Source of the DNA: Symbiodinium natans
Lineage: Eukaryota; Sar; Dinophyceae; Suessiales; Symbiodiniaceae
NCBI GenBank assembly: GCA_905221605.1
Contig: CAJNDS010000588.1
Coordinates: 1 to 64,000 of the forward strand
Direction of reading: 5' to 3'
Length of the DNA stretch: 64,000 bases
Positions 1-12,293 of the stretch are shown piece by piece. The translations under genes and the position numbers were made by a program. The notes under the pieces were generated by a model. That model ran no database searches, had not been told where the DNA came from, and saw nothing but the letters and a program-made list of their open reading frames with translations. The first letter of the stretch is position 1. Each line of letters begins with the position of its first letter.

Positions 1-1532
1 TGACTGAGGAAAGTGCCACGAGGAATGGGGCCACCGCCGGCCCAGCCATTCCAGACAAGCCCGCTGCTGTAACTTAGAACATAGGTTCAGATTGGGGACA
101 GAACAGCTAGAAACCTTTTGCAACTTTTCATGGCAACAGCACAGATGGGGTCAGGGCCAGGGCCTGACCGTGGGTGGTTGGCCGCGACTCGAGTGGGCAC
201 AATCCGCGTGGGAGAGGCCAGCGGCACCACTGGGGCAGCATAATAGTACCCCGCTGGTGACGGCCTGCACCATGGGTCCGAGCTTTCCAGAAAATGCAAG
301 AAAGCGAGATGGACTGCAAAGGTCCTGCTTCCCAATGCTGGCGACCGCAGCACGGACATCTCAGAGCACTGTCCGACAACTGATGTTCAGACGGTAGATG
401 TTTTAATTTGTGATAAAAAAACAAAAATATGTATCAGAAGAGCAGTTGGTAATCATGCTGTGCTTGATGTTGTGTTTGATGCTTGAGCCAGTCGCAGATT
501 CAAGTCTGGGCAGAGACACCTATCATGGATCACACACGCACTTTTGTTGAGGCCTGGGCCCTGCATCCACACAATGCCTGCCAAGCTGCCAAGTATCACA
601 GGGCCTCAGAAAGCTTACTGAAGACAAGCATGCCATAGGTCACTAAGAAGTCACTGCCACGTGGACACAGCTGTCTTGCCTGGAAGCAGAGTCCGCCTCT
701 GCTTGCTTCTCCTGCGCAGCCAAGCGCCAAATCCGCCATGCAGCGTCTGCAACTCAACAGCGCGTCACATGTCTCTTGCACTAAACTTGTACCATTCTGT
801 ACCACGCTCATCAGCGCGCCACTCTTAAAACTAGAACAGAGAGTGCAAGAGAGAGAGAGAGAGAGAGAGAGGAGGGAGAGAAGAGAGAGAGCGAGCATCA
901 AGGGGCGCCTTCGAAGCCAGGATACTTTGCCCCGGTCCGTCGCAAGGGCAGCCGCCTTCGAAAGAGGGTTCCATATGTTCCATAAGGGTTTCTGAAGATT
1001 TGGAGGAACTTCCAAAGAAAGTTCAACTTTTCGGGAGACTTCGGGGAATTTCGAGGAAAGAGGGCGAGGCGATATGCCTGCATGAGATCCGTGACAGGCC
1101 ATGGCGAAGCTTCTTCAGTTCCGCATCCACCAATGATGCCTTTTGAAAAGTGCTGAGACAACCTGGCTGCCTTGTCCTGAGGACGGCTGATGCTTCTGAG
1201 ATGCTGTGGGGTAAGACTCTCCTCCATTCTAGTTTACGTTCGTTCCCGTGCCTGTCTGCACTTGCCGACAACATGCAAAGGATGGCTCGAACATGCTGGA
1301 ACGCCCACAGGCAGCTGGCAACGTGTTGGCGCTGGGAGACGGGCTGTGACTACAACAGACGACTGCTGCGTGCAATTGCTTCGCTCGATCCTCTTCATGC
1401 GGCTGCCCGGCTAACGCACTTTGCACTGCAGCGGCTTCCGACCGGGCGGCATCGGGCGGTACCTGGACTACAAGCCAACCAACTCTGCAGCAGATCTACC
1501 CGATCCGACATTATCACCATCTGCTTTCGCAG
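1..1532. other. No gene recognised
   Basis: No reading frame on either strand in this stretch shows a family motif or a convincing exon. It lies downstream of the minus-strand UTP3 gene, so it would hold the 3' untranslated region and intergenic DNA. The only clear structure is a GA-rich simple repeat, listed separately. Confidence 0.5.
848..892. repeat. GA-rich simple repeat
   Basis: An interrupted (GA)n dinucleotide tract with a GGAGGGAGA interruption. Purine-only on the plus strand. No gene function is inferred. Confidence 0.9.
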
Positions 1533-3848
1533 CTACCCCAGCTTCATGGACTTGCGGAGGTTTGTACGCAAGCCAGTGGCTTCGCCATCATAGGTTGCGC
1601 CGTCTGCAGCTCCCTCACGCATCTCCTGCACAGCTCCCTTCCTGCGCTTGACCAGCTTGTCGTACTTCTCGCGGTTGGCCACACGCGCATTTCCCGCCTT
1701 CTTCTTGCCTCAGAAATGGAAGCATTTGGGCTTGCATGGGTACCATGACTATGGGTCGTGCTGCCCTTCGCCTTAGCAAACTGCATCTGGGCTCACTTGC
1801 AACCTGAGCGGCGGTGGCGCACCAAGCCTCTGTTCTCCAGAATTTGCTTGTTGGTTGCACGCCGCCCCTGTTCAGGTCTAGTGAGTCTAGTGACTTACTG
1901 ACTAAGTGGAGAATGTCACTTGCAAACTCCCTGCCTCCACCTTCTTCTCCGGATGATACTGCTGCGCAAGCTTGGCTTTCAGCTTGGCCGAGCGTTCGGC
2001 TTCCTTCTGCTCCTTCCTGGCCCTGGACTTTGCGTTGGCCTCCTGGACCACCTCTCCCAAGCCATCCTCGTCGGCACCACGTCTGGCATGCTCCACCTTG
2101 ACAGGATCCCCTGAATCCGCTTCTCGAGGATCCAAGTCTGTCTGAACTCGCTCGCGATGCGCTCGCGCCCGGGGCTCAGGATTCACATCTGAAGCCTGCG
2201 GAGCTGCCTTTGCCTTCCGCTCGCGAAGGTGCTGCTGCACCTCGGATAGCTGCTGGCTCAAGCTGGCAGAGGGCATCCACGCGCCCAAAGTCGGATCGAT
2301 GTCATCCAGATCTGCTGGAGCATCGCCATGGTTTGCCCTACGCCTCGATGGGGGCAGTCGCAGCAGGGACGAGACCAAAGGAGCGATCGGCTCAGGCTCG
2401 CTCTGTTGCTTGCGTCCCACAGTCTTTCCCCGTAGCCGCGCCAAGCGCTCTGCAAGCGACAGGTTCGGCTTCGCTTCGGAGGTCACTCCTCTTGCTGCCG
2501 GCTGCGGCTCCGCCGGCTCCGCCGGCTCCGCTTTCTTGGCGGGAGCCGCATCGGCTTCCAGCACATCCGGGAGCTTCTTGGCCGCCTTGCAAGCCTTCTT
2601 CAACTTCACGCCCACGCGCTCATCGACGGATTTCATGAGTTCATCCAATTCCCGAAGCCAGACTAGCTGCGACACGACAGGATGCGAACGCACGTCTGCA
2701 CCCTCGGCCTTCATCATCAAATAAAAGGATAAGTTGGTGAGGTGGTTCAACAGAAGGCTGACACGAGCTTCCAGGTAGGAAGCGCCGGAAGGGGGCAGCC
2801 GAGTCTTGGCGCTGGGTTTCAGCAAGGCCAGAAGTGGCAACAAGGCATTCACCTTGTCCTGAAAGTCTTGCAAGAGCGGAAGCAACTCCGGCGACTCTTT
2901 CTTTAGCAGACTTTTCCTGAGCTGAGCTGCAAGATGCTGCAAACGCGGTTCAAAGCCATTTATCTGCAAGCAACTCGGTCCATCCCAGCGGCCTTTTGGC
3001 ATCAGAAAGTTGCGAAAGGTCCCTGTGGACTGCTCTTTTCTCGGCCTGCTCCGCGAAAACTGTCTCAAACTCAGCATCCATGTCCAAAGCTTTCGAAGTC
3101 TTTTCCACACCTGGCCCAAGCCCCCAAGTAGACGAACGCTGACAAGTAACACAAGGGTGGTGTATCTGTGGCTGTGCCTTACATGATCTCAGCTTCGAGC
3201 CTTCCCCAGAGCTTTGCCCGAGAAGTGCTGAAAGCGGGTCGCTAATGCTCTGCAAGCGCGCTGCTCGCAGTTCCTGTCTCAACAGTTCCAAGAACACCAG
3301 ATACTGCAGTGCCTACAATGTTGTGTCGTGGGAACTGTGAACAGTACCGGACTCTCGAAACCCTCAACGGCGCACACGGGAGCAGATTGCCTCCAGCTTT
3401 TTTGCCTCCTTGAAGGTCAAATCCTCATCACTGGCGCCTTCAGAGTCATCCCCTGCATCCTCTCCTCCGTAAAAGTCGTAGCGGCCCCAGCCTTTGCTGG
3501 CAGGGGCAAGGTCCTCCTCAGGCACTTCCGCCGACCCTTTCTTTGACTTCTTTCCCTTGGCTCTAGGCTCTTGTGAACCATCGTCGAATGGTGCCAGCTG
3601 CATCACATCCTCTTCTCCTTCTTCCTCCACAGCTTCATCTCCAGAGTGCTCATCTAGATCCAGAAACTCATCAGCTTCGTCTTGCCCATAAGCTTCGATG
3701 CCACTGCGCCTCACAAATAACACAAGAACCGCAGAAGAACTCTTGTCGACAATGCTCACACTGGTCAGAGCCACGACAGGATCTGCCTGGGACGATCTCC
3801 TCGTCCCCGGCCTCGACCGCCTCGACCGCCTCGAGGCTTTCGGGCCAT
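1533..3848 (-). CDS. UTP3: Sas10/Utp3 small-subunit processome protein, seven exons
   Basis: Nucleolar factor of the U3 processome that helps mature 18S rRNA (family knowledge). I place exons at 3848-3787, 3709-3391, 3273-3183, 3110-2993, 2916-1935, 1867-1804 and 1708-1533. They sum to 1812 bases, exactly 604 codons including the stop, giving 603 residues, close to yeast Utp3. The N-terminus is an RG-rich tail (MARKPRGGRGGRGRG), followed by an acidic stretch with GWGRYDFYGGE. The Sas10/C1D core follows: LSQLSDAKRKSLLKKESPEL, then LLLNHLTNLSFYL and HPVVSQLVWLREL. The C-terminal Sas10 domain has KQILENRGLVRHRR and ends YDGEATGLRTNLRKSMKLG. The start was chosen because this ATG opens the RG tail and no in-frame alternative fits better. 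Four of the six introns use a GC donor. The last exons overlap spurious plus-strand frames. Confidence 0.93.
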
Positions 3849-4715
3849 GGCGCTGGGCGCGAGAAAAATCAGAAAAGTCAGAGAAGTCGGGTGGTCAAAC
3901 TGGGTCGCAGCAAGTTGGCTTCGTTTCGTGTCGAGTCGCTTGGACAGTTTCTGAAGGGAGGAGGAGCCAATGGAGTGCCACAGTGTCGCGCAAGAATAGA
4001 TGCCACAATCCGGGGCTCGAGCATAAACGGCTCAAATGGAAGCAAATGTCACGGTTCAGCGGACAATTGCAACAGCAGGACAACCACCTTCACCAGAAAA
4101 CAGAGTCCCCGAAGCACACAACCATCTGCCGGAGCATCCTTAATCTCTGCCGGAGCATCCGTAATCTCCAGGGTGTAAATTGCAAAATCACTCAGATCAA
4201 TCTCGCTACCCAGGAACCCTCTCATCCAGAGTAACGCCGAAGTCAGCTTCAGGACTGACGGTCAGCAGGACCTCTTTGTCCAATCAGTTTCCTCGAGCTC
4301 GTCGAGTTCACTGATTCCGAGCTCAGTTCCTGCAACTTCTACATGTTGCCAGCGAAGCGCTCATGCTGGTGGAGATAGCTTTTGATCTGCTTGCTCGAGG
4401 CCTGTAAAAAGTCATCATCTCTAAGATAATTTTGATGGAGGTTGCCTGCGAATTCACGTTGTGGAACCTGTAGCCATTCGTCCCCGCTGCTCAAGAATCA
4501 AGCTTTTGCGGCATCGCTGAGCGCGTTGAGCCCCAACTTCCGATGCTTGAGAGAAGCCAGGCCCAGTAGCCACGTGTTTGCTATGGCCTTCTAGGAAGCA
4601 ATGCTCTTCAGCCGTGCATGGGGCAGATGTCGATCCCTATGGTGTGGACTCTGGCCCGCACAGGCACGTCGAAGCTCTTGCAGCACGCTGTCGTTCTTCT
4701 GAGCTCCAACGAAAT
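3849..4715. other. Intergenic stretch between UTP3 and the next gene
   Basis: Lies between the UTP3 start and the stop of the next upstream minus-strand gene. I see no conserved motif or convincing exon. It may contain the UTP3 5' untranslated region and the 3' end of the neighbouring transcript. Confidence 0.4.
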
Positions 4716-6250
4716 TCAGAGCTCACTTGCCTTTCCACGACCATATTTGGCGCAGGCCTGTGCAACCGAGGCCACTTTCACCACTGACAGCACTGGAAGT
4801 GGCCACCAGTTGTGCCAAGCAACTGGCGGCGTCCCAAAGAAGCCTTCGAAGTATTGCGTGGCCTTGCCCTTCGCCTGAAACAGAAGCTTTCCAAAGACTG
4901 ATCTTTGCTGCGCTCAGGCGCCTGCCGATACGCCCTCCGCACATAATCACTGTACCAAGTCGCAGATACGTCCAGGTGAATCCTCAGCTGCATCGCAGCT
5001 GATGGTAGTTTCAAATACTAACTCCAACTACCACTTAACCAACATGAAATAACCAGTTGAAAAAACATGTGAACCTTGCGGTGAGAGCATAAGTTTTGGC
5101 TTGAGGCGCAGAGCCGGCCGGGCCCGGGACGCCTTGGCTTCTCCACTTGCATTCTTATGCGAGGACTGTGTGTGTGTGTGCGTTGCAACTGCCCTGCGTT
5201 GCTAAGACTCTGCTTCTACTGTTTAGGAGTGCGCAGCTCAGACTCGCACCGTCTGTGGGTCTTTCCGCAGCGCTGAACGAAGCGGGCTCGCGGAGGCAAA
5301 GAGCAATGGATCAAGCATCTCACAGGAGAGCTTTGAGCCGCAGAGTTCGAAGAGGCTCCAGTGCCTTGGATTCCGCAAATTTCCGCATTCCCGCACATGC
5401 AAGATGCAAAAAGGGCGCTGCACTTGCAATCTCTTTTCAGACTTTTCGGACTTTTCACTATCAGACTTTGCACTCAAGCTGAGCGAAAAAGCTGCGAGGT
5501 GCATGGCCGCCTGTCCCCAGCATGGCCCTGAAAAGATTCTTTCCCTGAAGCGCTGGACCGCACTGATTGCAGCAGAGCTCGGCCTCTGAAAAAAAAAAAC
5601 AGCAACTTATTGTGCACCGGACTTTGCACAGGCTGCTGCACACATGGCACCCGCCTCATGAAGATGACTCCCGCGTTCACGGGCACCAGTTCACCCTGGC
5701 AGCACACAGACTCGCCATCGTGCAGCCGGGCTTCCTCGCACAGAGAGCATCGAAGCAAGGGCTGGCATTAACGGCAGAACTGATGATCTCCAGCCAGCTC
5801 CACCTCTCGTAGGTGGTCCATGTTGAGGGCGCCATCTCTGAACCACCTGGCACTCCAAGGCATGTGGAAGATCCATGTGTAATTTTCCGCGCCTGATGGA
5901 ACCATTTCTGCCATCATATGCATCGCAGGAGCCTCAGTATGCTGCCACTCAGCAGATGCAAACCGGCTAAGCCGGCTAAGTGGGCAAGGCCGACCAGGCC
6001 GAGCAGGCCGAGAGGCCGAAAAAATCGACATCTGTTTGAAGTGCTTCCAAGTGGGGTCGCGCATCCTGAATCCAGAGTATGTCCTTGGCACTATGCAGCA
6101 AGAGCTGGTACGATGCAGCGCGATCCAACCCACCAGCGACATGTTGGCTGGCTTGGCATAAGCTCCGTGTGTCAGGTGCCATGCCAGCTTTCGCGATGGG
6201 TGGCTGTAGCGAATTAAGGCCTTGGCCCTGCCTCGCCCCATCCGGACCCC
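4716..6250 (-). CDS. Probable nucleotide-diphospho-sugar transferase, multi-exon
   Basis: Likely a Golgi-type glycosyltransferase of the nucleotide-diphospho-sugar transferase fold. Three exon pieces support this. Around 6210-6020 there is a segment with HSAKDILWIQDARPHLEAL, matching the family pattern of a DxxW-x-x-D motif followed by a few residues and an aspartate-rich strand. Around 5890-5770 there is a segment containing ENYTWIFHMPWSARWF. Around 5740-5640 there is VPVNAGVIFMRR, matching the conserved N-[ST/A]-G-x-x-F/x-x-R step. A last exon around 4870-4716 reads YFEGFFGTPPVAWHNWW and ends YGRGKASEL. The order of these elements fits the family. Exon borders and the start are not resolved, so the coordinates are an envelope. 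The family call rests on short motifs and is moderate. Confidence 0.45.
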
Positions 6251-9200
6251 CCCTAAGCACCTTAAGGCCAGGGTGTGCTTCCTGATGGCTCTAGTCCCTA
6301 TACCCTGCTGAGGTTGGCGAGTGAGGTCGGAAAGGGGTGTTCGCCTAATGCAACTTTGTGCGGCTGCAGCACGGTGTCAACGTAAAGAGACGTATATCCT
6401 GCGCGAAGGATGGACTCCATCCTGAAAAGAGCTCTCAATCAAGTTCATCAAACACTGACTCAAATTTCCAGCTCAATTTGCACCAGCAGAAACTCGACAC
6501 TCAAGGAGAATTCTCAGGGCGCTGCGCGGCCCAACCTCAATTGCACACTATGGCAAGCGCTCGATTCTCAAGTGCTCAACACGTGTATTTAGTAAACCAG
6601 TACTGCCTGAGTAGACTACGCCAGTAATTGGAGTCGTGGATCTCGCCCTTAGAAGGTCCGGTGAAAACCTCCTGCCAACATTCTCAAGCATTTCACTGAC
6701 ACGTGTCGACATCGACACCATGAGTGAGCACACGGTACGGAAGGAGCATTCACTCTGCGGCTGCATCACTTGTTGTGTACGTTTTGGAGGCACCTGGCCT
6801 GGATCCACGACCGGGAAAAGAAGGCCGTGATGCCATAATCACCTCACTGACAGAAGATGCCTCGTGGAATGAAAAGGACTCACCGAACGATCTCTCATCC
6901 TGCTGATAGCGCTCAGGCACCTTCCCAGCGTTGTCTAGATCTCTCCGAGTCCACAAAGACCAAAAAGTCACGGCCAAACACTGATCTGGCACGGGCGCCA
7001 CAGGGAAGCCACATGTCGAAAGCTAACTACAAGGTTACTACAAGCAGCACCTCGTGCGGCACATCCAGTGTTCCAGCTGTGCAGCAAAGCGAGACTCCTG
7101 TTGAACACACAAAAAAGCTCATGCAAGAAGGAACACGCTCACTCACGACACGCCGAAGCTTCCTCTGTCATGTCCCCAGTGTTGACAAACACGCTGAAGA
7201 CCTCAGCTCTGATCTTCGGCTTCACATTCATCCCCCAGATGCTTGCTTGCTTGCTGACGTAGGCTCCTGGCGACAATCCCAGAAGCATCTGCTACTTGCT
7301 GGAGCTTTGAGTCCAGCTCTGTCGTAGAGAAGACGGGCTGTGCCTGACAGGACTGGCGCCTACACAACTGCATTTCGGCAACTGCGACATTCCACGATAG
7401 GTTGTCTCTGCAAGGGCTATACGAAAGATGCGAAAGTCTCTGAGCCTGTGAGACCTTGGGAAGGCATGCCTCCGATTCCGCGAACCCAGGCACCTCAGAA
7501 AGAGCATCTCTCTCAATGCCGCGGCAAGACGCAAAGCAGAATTCTACGCTTGAGTCAGCTCAACGTTGTTCATTGCGTCGTGTCGCAACCCGCAAGAAGG
7601 CAGTCCAGCAGCACCAGGGCGCCCCCTCCCCCTCCCCCGGCCCCAGAATTTGGAAGGTGCGTCCCCCGTGCCCTTGACCGATGCTGGCGTATGCTGGCGT
7701 AGCAGTGTGGTCACGCGTAGGCAAATCCAGCCGACTCGAGCTCGGATTTTGAAGCTATGCTTGCAGGAAGGGCGAAAGGAGGGAGGGAGGGAGGGAGGGA
7801 GGGAAGGAAGGATCTTAAGAGCCAAGCACCTTGGGGGGCATTTTGCGAGCCCAAAGCCAAAGCAACAACCGTGGGCAGCAAACTTGAACCCGCGGAGTGA
7901 CAATGACCCTCCTGGCCCGGGGTCCTTGGCGCCGAGGAGGTGCAGAAAGAAAGGCTTGGGGAGGCCCACTTGAAAGCTCGCCCCACCGACCATACCTTCC
8001 CCTCAAGTTGATCTTCGGACTAGAACTCGGAGTCCGTTTTTTGAACACCCACATCCAATACAACATACAATACAACATACATGCAAGAAGAACCCGTTTC
8101 CTTCGAACCCTCCTGCGCATCCCCATCCGTACTAGGACAGCCATCATCTCAGGCCAGCACGTAATCAGGAAACCGCAGGTCTCCTCAACAAAACGATCAC
8201 AAGCAGGCTTTGAGATGCTGGCGCAAGAAGGGCAACCCTTCCTGCTGTGCGGAGGATCAGGGCAGCTGCTGCACATAACCTGAGGCATGCTTGACACCGG
8301 AACTGGACCCACACACTTTTCAAAGCTTCCGAATGATTCGCCTCAACGATCAGTAACACACAGTGTCATTTTTCTCTCGGCTTCTCCCCTTCCCCCCAGC
8401 TTCCCTCCGAACCCCCACCACACCACAAAACGCGCTCTACTCCGAAGAGTCCGACCCGGTTCGCAATGCTCGGGAGCCGGTCCAAGTAGAATCGGCTTGT
8501 GATTACGTTTGGAACTTCTCAAAACGAATCCGTGGATCACATCATGGGGTCTCCATTTCAGTGGTCGCGAGATGCTAATGGGGAAAATGCCAAAAGACGG
8601 CAAACATCAGCAACCTAAACCACACTCGAAACTGAGTCTAAACCCTTGAAAGCCCTAAGCCCCTTGAGCCTTAAACCCCTTATGCGACGAGGTCCTCACA
8701 ACCGGCGCGCGTTTGGAAACTGAATTCCTTGATTCTCTGGGGAACGGTTTGAGCCGCAGGCTGTGACGGCTCTTCGGCAACAGCCTTTAAGCACGGAAGT
8801 TGAGAAGAGTTCATCCGAGAGTGACCAGTACCCAAACGACTACACTAACCACTCAAAAATCAAATAACCAACACCCATAAGGTCAGGAGGACTCCTGCTT
8901 CACTGCTGCGGAGGGACTGTGTTCTTCACCCGAGCCCTACGCCCGTATGTTGCCGGGAGGCTCATCCTTTCATGTGCGAGCTTCCTGCATTGGCGGCCCC
9001 TGGCCCCAATTCTGGCGCACGTTTCTTCTGACCGGAGAAGAGCTATCACCGGCTGTGCGAACAAACAGGTGCCATTCAAGCAAGCACAACTCCAGACTGA
9101 ACAACGAAATCATGTTGGCGAAAAAACACACATGTACTGCGGCCTTGGCTGAGACCCGGACCGGCAGGACGAAACCATGCGTGATGATAAAAGCTAGTGA

Positions 9201-10160
9201 CGCAGCTCGAAGCATATTGAGTCGGCAGGAGCTGCTGCCTTTCAGAACCAGAATACCCTGCGGCCCAAGGAAACACAGGAAACACTGAGCTTGCTACAAG
9301 GACTCGAAGCTGATCCGCGTGCGAGAGACGCACCTTGGGTTTTCCTTGGCTCTGGCTTTGAGTTTATGCTTGGATTTTGCTTTGGACTTCCTGTACAACC
9401 ATGTCCAATGCAAGAATCTTAGGAGGCTGTGGCTCCTGGACCGGAGGCGTTGGCTGACATTTGCATGTCCCATTTAAAAAGGGAAGCTAAGGTACACCGG
9501 CGGCTTAGCACACCTCATGGCGAGGTGCTCCTGATGGGCTGCTCAGGTAGCCAGCTCTTGTCAAAATCTATGGTACTGGCGGGCACAGCGCAGATACATT
9601 GCACGTTCGCCCTTACAAGCTGGAGAAGCTGGAGAGGCTGTTAATTACCTGTTGCACAGATGTCCCATATGTCCCATCAACAAGACTTGCTTTGCAAGGC
9701 TTGGCACTAAGAAGAGAAACACAATTTTCGACATTCCTCTGGACGCAACCTATGCTAAGCGCAACAGACTGCGCTGGTTGTCCACAGAGCAAGGGGTCTC
9801 CACAGAAGTTCACCTGCAGCTCGACTCACGTTCATGACATGTGCGCAAGCCAAGTAGCCAAATTATCTGGCACTTCCAACTCTCTCCCAAGGAGTGTACG
9901 CAATGGTCCTTCTACCTCTCAGCCCCAAAAAAGGCCCTCACATCCCTCACCCGGCCATGAAAGGCAGAGCAGCAAAGCCCCCAGGAGGCGGCCTCAAAGC
10001 CCAGGAGGCGGCCTCTGAGACGGGTCAGGGACGAGTCAGGGATGGGTAGCTCGGGTAGGTGTGAGGCTTTCGGGCTCTGGCATGAGGTGGGGCGAGTGGT
10101 GCGGGGATTTGGGTCTGTGTAGTCGATAGGAAGCTGCTGGGTCACCCTCGCACACGTTTG
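6251..10160. other. Long gene-free stretch
   Basis: No reading frame here carries a recognisable domain. A short minus-strand segment near 6980-6800 (containing VPERYQQDERSFGES) looks mildly coding but stands alone. The stretch includes a GGGA tract at 7777-7813 and, near 8640-8690, scattered degenerate CCCTAAA/CCTTAAACC motifs. I see no tRNA, rRNA or transposase. Confidence 0.4.
7777..7813. repeat. (GGGA)n simple repeat
   Basis: A purine-only tetranucleotide tract of about nine GGGA/GGAA units. Confidence 0.9.
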
Positions 10161-10985
10161 CTAGGCATTCTCCGGAGTCATGTCTTTGCAGAGCATTTGC
10201 TGAGCATTTGCCAGCCCAAGATGGAACAGAGGTCTGGGCAGCCCAACGGCCGGAGATTCCAAGTTCGGCTTTCCAAATGCCCACATTAACCTTGCGTGCT
10301 GCTCCTCGGACAGAGTATGTGCGTCTGCGCTCGACGCCGCTTGAGCAGCTACCTGACACAGTCTCTCGTGCTGTACGGAGGCCTTGGCAAAAGCCCACAC
10401 TACAGAAGAAATATCATCCAATGTGCGCTCAGGTCTCTGGCAAATGCAGTTTCCAAGCCAGTCAAACATAGGCTGCTTGTAGTACTCCAGGCGAGCCGAG
10501 GCAACTGCAACATGCGCTAGACTTCGAGCAGTCAACTGGTCGATCCTCCACATTAGCTCTACCGTGGCAGCTGCCATCATTGCCTCATGAAACACATTGA
10601 GCTCAGAGAAGGCATACAAGCACTTCACCAGCTCCTCGGCAGAAAAGTCAGATGAGCGCTCAGCAAGCTCCTCGCCGATGTTGGCCAACAACTCGTCGTC
10701 GCGGAGCTCCGCGCATGCCAGTACCCAACACAGCCGCGTCAATGAGGCAGGAGAGACGTGCCGCAGGCCCTTTCTCCCTATCTCGAAACACGATGCCTTC
10801 AGGATGTCCCACCTGATGTGTCGGGTGCTGACTGCCGCCAGAGCGACACAAGTCAATGCGTGTGGCGCGTACGTGGCCAACTGTTGTGGCTGCTGCGCGA
10901 CGTAGTCCAGTGCTGCTTCTACGTCTTCTGACAGCGCTGAAGGATCATCAAAACCATCAAAAATGTGCTCTGCCGATGCGCACAT
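10161..10985 (-). CDS. Helical-repeat protein, OPR/heptatricopeptide-like
   Basis: A 274-residue open frame with at least four imperfect repeats of about 37-38 residues. Each has a hydrophobic helix of the type L-x-x-L-x-W-A/x-A: SLTRLCWVLACAEL, ELVKCLYAFSELNVF, SLAHVAVASARLEYY, DISSVVWAFAKASV and HARLMWAFGK. Repeats of this length and pattern are found in octotricopeptide and apicomplexan heptatricopeptide proteins, which bind RNA in organelles, and before RAP domains (family knowledge). No RAP domain is visible, and the frame after HARLMWAFGK loses the repeat pattern, so the true gene may continue through an intron further left. The N-terminus has no obvious targeting peptide from this start. 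RNA binding is an inference. Confidence 0.55.
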   Translation of the reverse strand: MCASAEHIFDGFDDPSALSEDVEAALDYVAQQPQQLATYAPHALTCVALAAVSTRHIRWDILKASCFEIGRKGLRHVSPASLTRLCWVLACAELRDDELLANIGEELAERSSDFSAEELVKCLYAFSELNVFHEAMMAAATVELMWRIDQLTARSLAHVAVASARLEYYKQPMFDWLGNCICQRPERTLDDISSVVWAFAKASVQHERLCQVAAQAASSADAHTLSEEQHARLMWAFGKPNLESPAVGLPRPLFHLGLANAQQMLCKDMTPENA

Positions 10986-11474
10986 TGACTGCGCATCAAC
11001 TTGACTTCAGAAAAGACATATGGGACAAAGCTACCGACATCCAGTTGAGCCGAAAGAACCCGAAAGATCCCAAAGCACTTGTGACAGGAGTTGGCATGGA
11101 ACTTCCTCGAACTTAAACAGAGAATCTCATCCACGACTTCTTCTGAAACTTAAGAACAACACGGTGACGTCTCACTTCTTGTGCCTCACTGGCGCATGTT
11201 GTGTTGGTGGATACTTTCGTGAAGAAACACCTTGGCCCAGGAATTATGTTATGATTCTCATGCACAGCAAACCAAAAAAACAGTCACGAATACCCAGGAG
11301 AGCTGGCATAGTGGCTAATGGGTGCGTGTCTGCAGTCGGGGTCCAGACGGCTGTTCCCACTTTGTACAGTATCACGAACATAACATTAAGCTGAGCAACT
11401 GAAGCTGCTGCTGGCACTTGCACTTGCCTGCAGCACACATGTTTGGGACTTGAGGAAAGCCGCTGGAGCTGATG

Positions 11475-12293
11475 CTAAGCCGCCATCTCCGCCATCTGGG
11501 CCATCTGAGCTCCGAGCTTCCGCGCTGCTTTCCTCTCCTTCCGCTTCAAGTGGATGGAGCTTGGATGGTCCTCAGAGCACCAGCTTCAAGTTCAGCCGAT
11601 GCCAATGGTGGCATGCGCAGAACCACAAAGACCAGACTTGGGCCTCGATTGAAGCATGGCCGCGGCGGCGACACCTTGCGTGCTGCTTTAGTTCCATGTG
11701 CTCTCAGCGCCTGTCATCCCAACCTCAGCAAGTCTTGCACGCAGAAGCGCCGCGAGCTGCTCGTCATCACAGCGGCTTACCTGTTGCACATGCATATTTT
11801 TTAATTGCGATGCCATCAACTCGCCCAGCGCGATCACACATTCCACCTCATACCAGGGCAAAACCACAACGGTATGGCCTGGGCGAATGCGGCGGATGCA
11901 GCGGATGCGGCCCGTGCACAAAGCCCAACGGATGACAATACTCGCCAAGGGCACCCAAGCACCAAAGCAAGCGTCTTCTCAGTGCTGTAGGCAGGAACCC
12001 TCGGTTGTCAACAGTGGAACCTATATTCACGGCATACACCATCAGTTCGTTGGCAAGGCATGGCCACAAAGATGAACAGCTGCGCGGCGATGCGCTTTGC
12101 CAGAGTTGATGTCAAAGAGCAAGTCTCCCGGTCGATCTACCTGCGTGACCGTTGGAAGTAGGTCCCGAAGCCCAACAAGTGCATGTGCACACGGTGGATA
12201 ACCAATAGAACATACTAGGGCCATGAAGGGTTGACTCTTCCTTGGTATTCCGCTACTGAAGCTAATCAAGGCACAGGGGGGAAGCGGAATCAA
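11475..12293 (-). CDS. Unknown protein, multi-exon
   Basis: I do not recognise the family. Coding-like pieces follow each other on the minus strand with frame changes typical of small introns. They contain LVGLRDLLPTVTQVDRPGDL and GKAHRRAAVHLCGHALPTN (about 12200-12042), ELMVYAVNIGSTVDNRGFL and RRRLLWCLGALGEY (about 12050-11930), and VVVLPWYEVECVIALGELM followed by DDEQLAALLRARLAEVGM (about 11870-11705). The last exon ends with the basic tail HLKRKERKAARKLGAQ and a stop at 11475-11477. The start is uncertain. The next gene on the left is the helical-repeat protein, in the same orientation. Confidence 0.45.

Noticed and set aside
3573-4234. Plus-strand frames of 178-201 residues
   Set aside because: Their first part lies antisense to UTP3 exons and the rest shows no protein-like pattern.
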